Shown in pieces: positions 1 through 11,347 of a stretch of DNA of 64,000 nt. The DNA lies in the NCBI RefSeq assembly GCF_937616625.2, contig NC_065572.1, forward strand, positions 74,770,653 to 74,834,652, read 5' to 3'. How positions within the stretch are numbered: position 1 is the stretch's first letter; each line of letters begins with the position of its first letter. The position numbers and the translations under genes were made by a program. Origin of the DNA: Mercurialis annua. Its lineage: Eukaryota; Streptophyta; Magnoliopsida; Malpighiales; Euphorbiaceae. The notes beneath the pieces are model-generated. The model did no database searches, was not told the origin of the DNA, and worked only from the letters and a program-made list of their open reading frames with translations.

Positions 1-2618
1 AACCAGGTCTTGGAGATTCTCTTGTTCGGTGCAGAGCGAGCGAGAGGCGAGCGCTTCTCGAGATTAAGGAGAATCTTCTAGACGAGTACGGCCGTCTCTC
101 TTCTTGGCGGAGTGAAGAAGAAGATTGCTGCAAATGGAGAGGTGTACGGTGCAGCAACCAAACAGGTCATATTACTTTGCTTGATCTTCACGCTACCGAT
201 GATAATAAGCTTTTGAGAGGTAAGCTTAGCCTCTCGTTGCTTGAATTACGACACCTTAATTATTTAGATTTGAGTCGTAATGATTTTTTGGGAACTACAA
301 TCCCTGAATTTAATGGTTTGCTGTCCGAATTGCAATATCTGAATATCTCAAATGCTGGATTCTCCGGAACCCTAGCTTTTCAGCTAAGGAACTTGTCGAA
401 TTTGCAGTTTCTTGATCTCAGTGATAATCAGTTAAAAGGCTCCATTTCATATGGATTATTACAGGCAAATATACCTCTTGTGCATCTTAATCTCTCAAAT
501 AATCAGTTGGAAAGTGAAAGTTTAGGTTTTATAGGGAGTTTCTGTGGCTTGCATACACTAGACCTGTCTGCCAACAATATCAGCGGATCTCTTCCCGAGT
601 TTTTCGAACATTTGTCTAGGTGCGCGAAGAACTCGCTGGAGATTCTGAGATTAGATATGAATAAATTTTATGGTTTGTTACCTGATTTCACTACCTTTTC
701 TTCCTTGAAAGAACTGGTTGTCTATGATAATCAACTGACCGGTTCTTTTCCGAAGAGATTCGGTCAGCTTTCTCATCTTGTAGAGTTGGATGTAGGTTAC
801 AATCATTTGGAAGGGTCATTGCCTGATTTTTCAATGCTTCCATCATTGAAGAAATTAAGTGTTGTTCATAATAAATTAAATGGGACTATTACTGAAAGTA
901 TTGGAAACTTGTCTAACCTTGAGATTTTGTGGGTTTCTCATAATCATTTCCAAGGTGTGGTTACTGAGGCTCATTTTTTGAAACTCTCCCGGTTGAAGCA
1001 AATATATTTGAATTACAACCCTCTGGCTCTGAAATTCAAATCTGATTGGGTTCCTCCTTTCAAGTTGGATATAATAGGTCTCAGGTCTATCAATTTGGGG
1101 CCTCGTTTCCCCGGGTGGTTAAGAACTCAGAGTAACTATATGGTGCTTGATATAGCAAACGGTGGAATTTCAGATTCTGTTCCTCAGTGGTTTTGGAACC
1201 TGTCGCGCACAATATTTTATCTGAATATCTCTAACAACCTGTTGAGTGGCGTAGTTCCGGACTTGTCGTTGAAATTTGTTGCTAGTCCAGGTATGGATTT
1301 AAGTTCAAACCTGTTTGAAGGCTCTTTGCCGTTACTTCCTTCCAATGCTTCTTCTTTGAATCTTTCCAAGAATAAATTTGTGGGCTCTATTTCATCTGTT
1401 TGTAAAGTAATAGGTAGGGAGTTAAATTTCCTTGACCTTTCAGATAACTTGTTAACCGGAGAAGTTCCTGATGATTGTTTCAGGAATGGGCATCAGCTAC
1501 TTATCTTGAACTTAGCTGCCAATAACTTGTCAGGAAAAATCCCAGCCTCGGTGGGATCTTTATCCGTGCTTCAATCATTTGTGTTACAAAATAATAGTTT
1601 TTCCGGAGGAATACCATCATCGTTAAAGAATTGCAGTTGGTTGAGATTTTTGGATCTTGGTTATAATAGATTATCTGGTGGAATACCTTTATGGATTGGA
1701 GAAAGGCAGGTTTTACTGGTGTTTCTGAGTTTACAATCTAATGAATTCAATGGAAGCATACCGGTTCAGCTGTGTTGGCTACAAAATATTCATCTGTTAG
1801 ACCTCTCTGTTAACAATATTTCAGGAACAATACCACACTGTTTCAAGAATTTCACTGCTATGACTAGAGAAAACTTGGTAAACAATAACCTTTACAATCA
1901 CAATTTTTCGTCATCTACCGGCGAAGGTATTTTTTTTGGAGGAATATATGTCGATAAGGCGCTAATTGGATGGAAAGGAACAGCATATGAGTATCAGAAG
2001 AATCTTCAGCTGTTAAGGATCATCAATCTCGCCGGAAACAAACTATCCGGAGAAATTCCACAGGAAATAACAAGTCTTACAGGACTAGTTGGATTGAACT
2101 TGTCAAGAAATGGTTTAACCGGGATGATTCCTGAAGATATTGGCGAATTGAACTACTTGCAATGGTTTGATCTATCAAGAAATGGTTTATCAGGTGAAAT
2201 TCCTGTCAGCATGGCTAAGCAGACTTTTCTAGGATACATAGACATTGCGCACAATAATTTGTCAGGGAGAATTCCGAGAAGCACGCAACTTCAAAGCTTT
2301 AATGCTTCTGTTTTTGCCGGTAATGTAGAACTCTGTGGGCTACCAGTGACTCGAAAATGTCCTGAAGATGACAAGACTTTTCAAGACAGACCAGCCAACG
2401 ATGACTCCCAAAACAAGGATGAAGACGACGACGATGAATTCTGGAAATGGTTTTATTGGGGTTTGGCATCTGGTTGGAGTGTAGGATTTGGGGGAGTTGT
2501 AGGCATTTTGGCGATGCTACCTTCGTGGAGACATTCCTCTGTCCAGTTCGCGGAAAGAGCAAGGGACTGGTTCTACGTCAAGGTAAGAATTAAGGCCAGA
2601 GTACATCCTAGAATCTAG
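1..2618 (+). CDS. LRR receptor-like protein, copy 1 (5' end outside window)
   Basis: Cell-surface receptor-like protein without a kinase domain, of the class that recognises microbial or developmental ligands and signals through partner kinases. The frame is open from position 3. Compared with copy 2 (11348-14026), only about 23 residues, the signal peptide, are missing. Seen in order: the LRR N-terminal cap with its paired-cysteine motif (DCCKWRGVRC), a long run of more than twenty plant-type LRRs (LxxLxLSxNxLxGxIP), the island segment around DKALIGWKGTAYEYQ before the last LRRs, an acidic juxtamembrane stretch (EDDDDE), one membrane helix with a GxxxG-like run, and a short basic cytoplasmic tail ending in PRI. 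It has no intron, as is usual for the family. The tail is intact here but changed in copy 2. Family assignment is firm; ligand and exact orthology are not known. The ATG is not in the window. Confidence 0.93.
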   Translation, partial: PGLGDSLVRCRASERRALLEIKENLLDEYGRLSSWRSEEEDCCKWRGVRCSNQTGHITLLDLHATDDNKLLRGKLSLSLLELRHLNYLDLSRNDFLGTTIPEFNGLLSELQYLNISNAGFSGTLAFQLRNLSNLQFLDLSDNQLKGSISYGLLQANIPLVHLNLSNNQLESESLGFIGSFCGLHTLDLSANNISGSLPEFFEHLSRCAKNSLEILRLDMNKFYGLLPDFTTFSSLKELVVYDNQLTGSFPKRFGQLSHLVELDVGYNHLEGSLPDFSMLPSLKKLSVVHNKLNGTITESIGNLSNLEILWVSHNHFQGVVTEAHFLKLSRLKQIYLNYNPLALKFKSDWVPPFKLDIIGLRSINLGPRFPGWLRTQSNYMVLDIANGGISDSVPQWFWNLSRTIFYLNISNNLLSGVVPDLSLKFVASPGMDLSSNLFEGSLPLLPSNASSLNLSKNKFVGSISSVCKVIGRELNFLDLSDNLLTGEVPDDCFRNGHQLLILNLAANNLSGKIPASVGSLSVLQSFVLQNNSFSGGIPSSLKNCSWLRFLDLGYNRLSGGIPLWIGERQVLLVFLSLQSNEFNGSIPVQLCWLQNIHLLDLSVNNISGTIPHCFKNFTAMTRENLVNNNLYNHNFSSSTGEGIFFGGIYVDKALIGWKGTAYEYQKNLQLLRIINLAGNKLSGEIPQEITSLTGLVGLNLSRNGLTGMIPEDIGELNYLQWFDLSRNGLSGEIPVSMAKQTFLGYIDIAHNNLSGRIPRSTQLQSFNASVFAGNVELCGLPVTRKCPEDDKTFQDRPANDDSQNKDEDDDDEFWKWFYWGLASGWSVGFGGVVGILAMLPSWRHSSVQFAERARDWFYVKVRIKARVHPRI

Positions 2619-2922
2619 GAACCGTGATTGATATTCCTTCTCTAGTTTAACTCTAGTTCTAGTTGGTCTCTCTGTCTGTATTTATGCTGACAGTCTCTGT
2701 ATCATTTAATTAGAAGTCTAAATTCAGTTCTCTCAGAAGGAAGTCTTTGATGTAAGGCAATTGAATCAGGCTATAAAACTCTTCGTAAAATCTCATTAAA
2801 TGCTATTGTTCTCACAAATACACACATCAGCAAATGAAAAATGACTAAGGCACAAATAATACAAACACAAATAAATTGAATTAAGTTACAACATATCCCA
2901 CCTCACCCAACTCACTCTCAAA
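2619..2922 (+). other. 3' flank of receptor-like protein copy 1
   Basis: This stretch matches the 3' flank of copy 2 (about 14027-14349) almost base for base, including the run that ends in ctctcaaa. It therefore belongs to the tandem-duplicated unit. It carries the likely 3' untranslated region. The match stops exactly where the hAT-like element begins. Confidence 0.8.
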
Positions 2923-3183
2923 CATGGATTTAAATAACGGCCGTTACGTTATTTACAGGTTTTTGGACCTGCTGTTACCGTTAGGACCGATTTTGAACCG
3001 TTATATATATTTTGTAAGGTAACGGCCTCCGTTACTTCAAGGTAAACGGCCGTTTTCTCACCTTTACCTAAAAGTAACGATGTGAAGTAAATTTAAAACA
3101 GAAAAAAGAAGAGGAGCAGCCAGCGACCACCTTTCTGTCAAATGTATTCTCCTGCATTTTCTTAAGTTGCAGCGCCGTAACTT

Positions 3184-6100
3184 GAGGAAATTAGGCCCAG
3201 CACCACAAAAGGCCTAAATATTCTCACTTATACTACCCGGTCCACCTTCTTCTTTTTTTACGATCATCGTCTTCTTTTTTTTCAAATTTCTTCTTTTTGT
3301 TTTTCTTTTTTACGATTATCAACATTTCTCAGCTCTCTCAGCTCAATCATTGGCCTCTCTCTCAAACAATCAGGTCTAAAGAAAATCCTTTTCTCAAAAG
3401 GTAACTCAAATCTAAAAGTAACCCTTTTCTCTTCATTTTATTTCTGATTCAATTTCTAAATTTTTTACTCCCGAATCTCTCTTATCATGTTCAATTCTCT
3501 GAGTTTTTGGTTATGAATCGTTTTTAAAGTACAGGGTGAGTTTATTTGATTTGATTGATTCAGTTGTGTTTTTGTCTATTATGAATGACATTTTTGTGTT
3601 TTCCTTTTTTAATATTGACTTGTTTGATTAGTTTTTGATGCAATTTCTTTTTATGGTTACCCATTTTCTCATAATGACGATACATTTCATTTCTTTCACA
3701 GGTTTAGGGATCAATTTTTCTTCTTTATTGTGGTGGTTCATAATTGTTGAGCATTTGTTACGCTTATGTCTTGCTTTCTGCTACAGATGCTACAAACTGC
3801 CGGAAAGAAAGGTTGTAATGACGGGAATTTTTTTATGCTTATGCCCTAATTATGTTTGCTTCATGTTGAATCACTGCTGAAAGATAGCAATGTCATCGAT
3901 GAGCGGTAAAAAAGAAATCTCTCGGGTCTCAGCTTATTCTAAAATTATGTACTTCAAAAGAGGGATTGAATTAAATGATGGCTGTAACTTTTTTATGCAT
4001 GTTTCCTTTGAATAAACTAGTCATAATTTCACAACTTTGTAGTGTTTATACAGGTTCCTACCAAGTCCCTAAAGAAGGGGCTTACTTGATATGCATCATG
4101 TATTGTTAGTTTTATGAAACTTTATTAAATCAAATTTATTGAAGGCTCTCTTTGTATTAGTCTATAAAAAATTTATTTTAATTTTGTTAATGGTTTACTA
4201 ATAGTAAACTAATAATTTGCTTTTTAATAATACTGTTAGTAAACTTTAAGTTAACTGTTGGTAAATTTATAATTATCTTTTTTGGTGATGCTACTGATTT
4301 TTTATGTATTTTTTTTTCACTTGTGTATCTGTAATGGTTTTATTTTTGGTAAACTAATGGTTGACTATTGATACACCAATAATTTTAATAGATTAAATAA
4401 TAATTCATTTTAACACTTTATAATTAAAAAATAAAAAATAGTTTATTTAAATATAATATTTTTGATGAAAATTATGCTTGTAACCATCAAATTATTAGCT
4501 ATATCCATTTGTGATTTTCGTCTTTTTGCGTAATCTATGCTATTCACAGAGCTTCAATAAACATAGACTCTTGAAATAAAAAAAATGCTAATATTTAGCA
4601 ATAAACATACTGCACTTTTAAAAAAATTAATAAATTTATTTTTAGTACACCGTTAGTTAACCGTGAGTAAACTGTCGATAGATTTATAATTTAATTTCCA
4701 TCTTTTAAGAAATTAATATAAATTTTGTTATAGTACACCGTTAGTTAACCGTGAGTAAACTGTCGGTAAATTTTTAGTTAATTTTCAAAATATTATTTCC
4801 ATCTTTTAAGAAAAATAGGCAGCAAAGTCGCAATCGTAAAAGGCAAACAAATATAGTAAATTGATAGTAAACCAATAGTTAATTATCTGTTAGTTAATTG
4901 ATAGTAGACCGTTAGTAAATTGATAGTAGGCCATAGTTAACTACCTATTAGTTAACTGATAGTAGACCATAAGTTAACTACTCGTTTAGTAAATCAAAAA
5001 ATAAATTAATTTTGTACTATATTTATAATACTGATAGTAAATCAATAGTTGATTATTAGTAAACCGATTTAAAATTTACAATGAACTCGTTTTTGGTATA
5101 TTGATAGTAAACCAATAGTTGGCTATTAGTAAACTATTAAAACAAATTGAAACTAATTTCGTGTATTTATATAATTCCGATAGTAAATTGAAAACGAATC
5201 GATAGTAAATGTGTATTTTAAAATGTTATTAGAGTTTTACTAATAGATTTTTAAGTAAATCGATAGTAGACCATTAGTAAACTGTTAGTGAACTAGTAGA
5301 CAAATGTTTAGTAATAATAACATTTTGTATCAGTATACTATACAATATGTGCACTATCAAAATAACCAGATACCCAATATTTCCAAAAAAATCATTAATA
5401 GATACCCTAATGTTCACCGATAATAAAACAATTTAAATCGAGATATTATTGCTTTACTAAATGGTTATCAAATACTTTTAATATTCCTATAGTTTTACTA
5501 GTAGGTTATTACTGTATTGATAGATTACCCAATGTCAATTACAATAAGTAGACAATTACTAATGCTGCTAGTATATTATATAAAGGTTTATAAAAAATTT
5601 ACTATAAGCTTACCAAATATACTATTAAGATACCCAAGATTTTCAAAAACGTCTACTAATAAGTTTTATAATATTCACTGATAATAAAACAATTTAAATC
5701 GGGATACTATTGATTTAGGTTTGTTAATAGGTTACTAAAGGTTTACTAAATGATTGCCAAAACATTTATAATTTAATTACATCTACTTACAATTTTAGCA
5801 TTACCATAAAACAAAAATCTACAATCTGCTCCAATTTTCCAGTACCCAACAAAATCATAGATATTTAGACAAATTTATATCAAACAGATGCTTATACTTG
5901 ATTTAGTCCCGCTATTTTTTATAACAATCACTAACAATTGATTCTTAATAACAATAACTGCAAGCGCGCAATTTTGAATAAAAATGAAAAAGTATATATC
6001 AATCAACAATGGAAAGAACAAATACACAAACAGTGGGTAGAGTATGTAAGAAATCAACAAAATCCAAAAGAACTAAAGACAAAAAATATAAGGTTGAATA

Positions 6101-6634
6101 TACAGGGTTGAAAGCATTAGGTTGAGGACCATAATCGGCAGTCAAAAGGAAATAAGAATCAGCCGCCCGTTGCCGCCATCGTCGTCCCCAAACCTATGAT
6201 TTTAACAGTGGAACAATTGCTCAGTAAATCTCCATTGTATCACCTTTATCTTCAAAATCATCGCCATCTTTATCATCATTATTATTAGTAGACCTTTAAT
6301 CTTCATCGTCATCGTAATCAAAGACCATAATTTTTTTGGGTGAAAATCTGTTACTTCAAAATTGCGAATCTGTAACTTCAAAATCTGTAATCTTCATCTC
6401 TCACAGACAAACTAATGGAGCGTCGATGAGCATCGCGCACCATGAGCGATTTGAAAGTCTGATACTTTGGATTCTTCACTTTCTCAACCGACAATTATGA
6501 TAAATCGTATATTTGCTATTAGAAAATTTAGTTTTGCAATTGAAATTGGTCAAATCGTAAATTTCAAATAATCTTAATCAAAGGGTATTCTTGAGAATAT
6601 TTAGGTGTTTTATAGGTATTTGTCTAAAAATCCC
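3184..6634. mobile_element. Non-autonomous MULE A, with a degenerate TAGTAAAC-repeat core
   Basis: It is bounded by the perfect 9-base direct repeat ccgtaactt (3175-3183 and 6635-6643), the diagnostic size for Mutator-like elements. The ends are imperfect inverted repeats: the left end starts gaggaaattagg and reaches cctaaatattctc; the right end, read in reverse, starts gggatttttagac and reaches cctaaatattctc. No transposase frame is seen. About 4160-5760 is a low-complexity core of shuffled short motifs such as tagtaaaccgttagttaactg. This core and the sequence around it are related to MULE B at 7640-8880. An 81-codon frame at 3635-3880 lies inside but resembles nothing I recognise. Confidence 0.9.
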
Positions 6635-6712
6635 CCGTAACTTCTCTTCTTTTAGGTTAAGGTTTTGTTACAACACTTCATTGGGCCTAGTACCCAATCA
6701 CTAATCTATTTT

Positions 6713-9700
6713 GAGGAAATTAGACTCTACACCACCAAACACCTAAATAATCTCACTAATACGGATGCGCGTGTTTCCTTGCAAAAATATTTCACTTTTC
6801 TTCTTCCTTTCTTCTTTACTTTTTTATTTGATTTCTTTACTGTTCAAGATTTTGAAAAATACAATCAGTGTTGCCAAATAGAGAAAAGCTATTTGTTCAA
6901 TCGATTCAAATGGAAAATCGATTTTGCTGAGATCTCTCTGGCCATGATGCGTAAACAATGTCAATTTTGGTGATTAAGAAATTTCTTCCTCGTTATGGCG
7001 GCGCTGCTTTTTGTGCTGCCGCTTTGAATTTGAGGTCGGATTATCCATGTTTGTTCGGGCAATGTTATTGTGAATTCTAAAGGAGAAATAAAAGGATCTG
7101 CAATAACCGGTCCAATTGGGAAGGAATATACTGATCTATGGTCAAGAATTGCAAGTGCAGGCAATGTCATAGTATAAGAGTTTAATCTTTCTTTTCCGAC
7201 CTCTTTTTTGGGAGGTGAATTTATCACTATACCTTAGTATCCTTTAAACTGTGTAAGCTGTTCTTTTTATTTGAAATTTTCTACACTTTTGTGGAGTTTT
7301 AAATCATGGCATGAAAAAAAAGGTATAGTGCACTGTATGTTTATTACCTTGCGTTTGAGTTCTATTTCTTCAGTTTCATTTTGTGGATTTGTTATATTTT
7401 TTGTTACATAATCATTTTTATGGAAGATGATTGGCAAAGGAAAAAGCCACTGTTTGAAGGAATGGCTAAGGTTAAGGAGTATTATGATGATGTATGGAAA
7501 AGAAGAGAATTAAAAAGATATATATAGTCAATTTTTTTTTGATATCTCCTTTTGCTCCAAAATTTAATTGTTACCGTTTTTATAATTTTAAATTAACAGA
7601 TAAATATTATTTTTTCATGTATTGGTTACATCTTAACGTTTCTATCGTTTTTTAGTAAAACGATAGTAAACTGTTAGTAGACGGTTAGTAAATTAACTTT
7701 TCTTTAATTTTAGTAATACCATTAGTAAATCTTGAGTTAACTGTTGGTAAAATTATAATTATTATTTTATGATGCTCTTATTTTTGTTATATTTTTTTTT
7801 CACTTGTGTATCTGCAATGATTTTATTGTTGGTTAATCAATGGTTTTCTAATGGTACACCAATGATTTTAGTAAATTAAGTAATAATTTATTTTAATATT
7901 CTATAATTTAAAAATAAAAAATAGTGTTAAAATATCCAAGGTTTCCAAAAAAGTTTACTAATAGATTTCCTAATATTCACCGATAATAAAACAATTTTAA
8001 ATCGGTATAGTATTGTTTTACATTTTTTAATAGGTTACTAAATGTTTACTAAATATTTACTAAATAATTTTACTGATAGGTTGCACTTTCAACTATTAGG
8101 TAACCCAAAGATAACCAATAAATATCGCTAATGTTTTCTAATAGATTTCTAAAAGTTAACCAACAAAACTTATTTTACATCCTTTTAACATTGCTATAGG
8201 TTTACTAATAGGTTGCTCAAAGTGTCTTCATAGATTACTAAATGTCAATTACAACTAATAGACAATTACTACTGTTGTTAGTATATTATATAAAGATTTA
8301 TTAAGAGTTTACTATCAGGTTACCAAATAGTTATCAATAATTGTTTATATAAAAAAATACACGTAGTTTACTGCAAGTTCATAACAAATATAATAAATTG
8401 ATAGTAGACCAATAGTTAACTACCTATTAGTTAACTGATAGTAGACCGTTAGTAAATTGAGAATAGACCAACATTTAACTACCTAATAGTTAACTAATAG
8501 TAGACCGTTAGTAAATTGTTAGTAGACCAATAATTAACTACCTATCGGTTAATTGATAGTAGACCGTAAGTTAGTTACTTGTTTAATAATCTAAAAGATA
8601 AATTAATTTTGTATATATTTATAATATTGATAGTAAATCAATAATAAATTTATCTTTTAATAATTTGACAGTAAAAATTATATCTTTTTATCAAATATTA
8701 TGTCCATCTTGTAAGAAAAATAGCTAACAAAGTCGCAATCGTAAAGAACAGACAAATATAATAAATTGATACTAGACCAATGGTTAACTACCTATTATTT
8801 AACCGATAGTAGAATGTTAGTAAATTTGTAATTGACCAATAGTTAACTATCTATTAGTTAACTGATAGTTAACTACATATGATATTATATTAGTATTTTT
8901 TATTATTTTACAAAGTAATACAGTGTTATATCTACATATGATAACTTCTTCATTATGGATGCATAGATTAAATTAGAAATTCGTCCCTTCAAATTTCTTG
9001 GTATCTTCTTTTGTTTCCCTTGATCTTTGAGTTGGACTTGCCTTTGAATGCCTTGTTTATAGATATGCTAGAATATGCCACTTTCATAATTAAGTTCACC
9101 TATGCTCCAGTAGTACAGCCATGGTGGTTTTCATCTTATTGTTTGTCCTTTTTGAGATAAACACATTGGAAGTCACTTAATCTTCTTTTAGGCATTTCAT
9201 CGAGCAACTTATACTCATCTAAAATCTTCTTGCACAAATCAGAACCCAAACCATCTATATGAACATACAAATCATAATTCAAACCATCCATATCAAATAT
9301 AATTGCTGAAAACCAGAATTGACAAAACACAGCCAAATAAAACAGAAAAAATAGACTTCATGAATTACCTTGTCTGAAGTAGAAACACCAGATGTTATAC
9401 CAATTGAAAGGGGTCTTCAGGTAGGAAATTTTAAAAAAAAGAGTTGGGAAAATATGTGGGAACAAATCAATAATTTAGGAAGAATTCAATTAAAAAAAAT
9501 TGGGAACAGATCAATTAAATTTTTTGGGAACATTTTCTCTGTTCATATCCACAATACCAATCGCTATTTTTTCTTCAAAAATCAACAAAATCAATGAGAT
9601 CGAAAACTCTTGATAATACAAAGCAATTTGTCCGTAAACTGAAACGCTTCCCCGATTCCAACCAAAATCAGCTGCGGAAATAGCCATATGGACTTGAGAG

Positions 9701-9886
9701 TTTCCATTGATGCTCTGGACTTAAGATCGCAAGACAAATCCAAGATTTTGATCAAACCTTATTTTTCAAAACAAAAAAATTATTTTTGTAATAAATACTA
9801 GTCAAACCGTAAATTTCAATTAAATTTAGTCAAAAGGTATATATGAGATTATTTTACTGTTTGGTAGGTATTTGTCTAAAAATCCC
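6713..9886. mobile_element. Non-autonomous MULE B (Pack-MULE) with captured RPL23 end
   Basis: It is bounded by the perfect 9-base direct repeat atctatttt (6704-6712 and 9887-9895). The terminal inverted repeats match those of MULE A: gaggaaattag with cctaaataatctc on the left, and gggatttttagacaaatacc on the right in reverse. It sits 69 bases of hAT-like sequence away from MULE A, in the same orientation. It holds the captured ribosomal protein fragment at 7064-7177 and a TAGTAAAC-type repeat core at about 7640-8880. It also has a 66-codon minus-strand frame at 9136-9336 that I do not recognise. No transposase is seen. Confidence 0.9.
7064..7177 (+). pseudogene. RPL23: Captured C-terminal fragment of ribosomal protein L23 (uL14)
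   Basis: The frame reads [19 protein letters not shown], then [18 protein letters not shown] and a stop. This corresponds to the last 37 residues of the cytosolic large-subunit protein uL14/RPL23, which in plants ends with a very similar GPIGKECADLWPRIASA block. Upstream, the match fades after one to four more residues, and 7000-7063 cannot be joined to it in frame. The fragment lies inside MULE B, well away from its ends, with what looks like a short 3' untranslated region after the stop. It is a transduplicated exon, not a working gene. Whether it is transcribed cannot be told. Confidence 0.85.
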
Positions 9887-10499
9887 ATCTATTTTCTTAA
9901 ACAAGCCCAAATGATTAATTTTAATGAACTAAAATCTTGAATTTAAGACTAGAATTATAAAATTTCACTAAATATAAATAAATTACATAAATTATATCTT
10001 TTTTATTATTAAATTAATATCTTTAAAAAAGATTTTATGCTTAAATTTTTTGTATTTTTTATAAACTCTTATTTAATCTTTTAGAGCTTGCTTTTATTTT
10101 TTATTTTTTATTTTTAATAATTATCCTAAACATTTATATTTTAAATGATAACTATCTATATATAATGGAATAACTAAATAATTTAAATACAATAAATAAT
10201 GAATATGCTAGTAAGCTATATATGTGTGTACTCCTACTTATATAAGTTTTAAGTCTTCAAAAAAATACATGATATTAAATAATGAATAAAATGTGTATTT
10301 TTTTATAGTTCTTTTTATTAGATATTTGTTTAATTAAATGTCATTTTAATTCTTTCAAAATCTATTAATTCTACGTACTTTATAATTTTTTTTTTAAAAA
10401 TGCACTCCAGTAGACTGTTACGCAACGTTACAGCCGTTACCAATCCGTTACCGTTATGTAAAGCCGCGACTGCGGCCGTTACCGCGATTTAAATCCATG

Positions 10500-11347
10500 C
10501 TCTCAAACTTGAAGAATTCTTCTTCAATTCCCATGTAAATATAACTAGTATAACATTATTTCTCCTGCCGTGGCATTTTTACGCAAGCCGTAACTAGCCA
10601 AATAATTATTATTCATGTGGATGCTCCTCCCCAAGCGAGCGGGGAAGAAATATTAGAGTCTGAAGAATTTTAAAAAATTTAGATAAAAAAAATATTAAAG
10701 AATTTATTTTATAAACAAATAATTATTTTGATGCTCCTCCCCAAGCGAGTGGGGAAGAAATATTAGAGTCTGAAGAATTTTAAAAAATTTAGATAAAAAA
10801 AATATTAAAGAATTTATTTTATAAACAAATAATTATTTTGATGCTCCTCCCCAAGCGAGTGGGGAAGAAATATTAGAGTCTGAAGAATTTTAAAAAATTT
10901 AGATAAAAAAAATATTAAAGAATTTATTTTATAAAGAAATAATTATTTTGATTTATTTATTTTTAATTTTTTTGTATAGAATTTAAATGTTTTTATCAAA
11001 TAAATAAATCTGAAATGAATTCTAAAATCATGGACATTCAATTTGGACCATAATTTTTATTTTCAACAGTGCATGCAAGAAATTAAGAAAAAATCTCCTC
11101 AAATATCTCAATCATTGACAATCAGCTGACCTAAATTAGTCAACACTCAACAGTATCCCTGATAATGACCTTGGCTCCTGTATTTCACCTCACATCTGCA
11201 TTCATTTTCACACCTTAGCTCTGTTCCTGTTCCAATAACGGAGAAAACAATTTATGCAAGCATCTCTATATATCAGAACTTCTCCATCTATTACCGCTAC
11301 TTATTTTTACTATTCTTCATCTTGATTTGATTTGATTGCCTTCGATC
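10500..11347 (+). promoter_or_regulatory. Upstream region of receptor-like protein copy 2
   Basis: Positions 10500-10620 continue the 3' flank of copy 1 beyond the transposon (compare 14342-14457). Then come three 110-base tandem repeats (10621-10950) and about 400 bases of AT-rich promoter. A TATA-like run, tatatat, lies at 11267-11273, about 75 bases before the chosen ATG at 11348. That is a sensible spacing for a short leader. Confidence 0.55.
10621..10950. repeat. Three tandem copies of a 110-base unit
   Basis: Units start at 10621, 10731 and 10841 and are nearly identical (single-base changes such as agc/agt and acaaat/agaaat). Each contains a small hairpin-capable segment with cccc facing gggg around aagcgag, followed by AT-rich sequence. 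The array sits about 400 bases upstream of receptor-like protein copy 2. Only a part resembling the last bases of one unit continues into 10951. Confidence 0.95.

Larger units (their letters stand above)
2923..10499. mobile_element. hAT-like non-autonomous transposon carrying two nested MULEs
   Basis: The ends are inverted repeats starting with the same 13 bases (catggatttaaat), followed by subterminal blocks rich in the ccgttac / gtaacgg motif. It is flanked by the 8-base direct repeat ctctcaaa (2915-2922 and 10500-10507), which fits the hAT target pattern nTnnnnAn. The corresponding place downstream of receptor copy 2 (14342-14349) has a single ctctcaaa and continues directly into the same sequence, giving a natural empty site. 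Removing the two nested MULEs leaves roughly 0.9 kb, with no transposase visible, so it is non-autonomous. The superfamily call rests on the size of the target duplication and the terminal layout only. Confidence 0.85.

Noticed and set aside
2299..2562. Antisense frames over the receptor-like protein genes (also 11317-11599, 12909-13148, 13755-14039)
   Set aside because: Shadows of the real coding frames on the opposite strand.
9136..9336. 66-codon minus-strand frame (AIIFDMDGLNYDLYVHIDGL) inside MULE B
   Set aside because: Has a coding-like appearance but matches no family I can name. I considered a transposase remnant and found none of the MULE transposase motifs.
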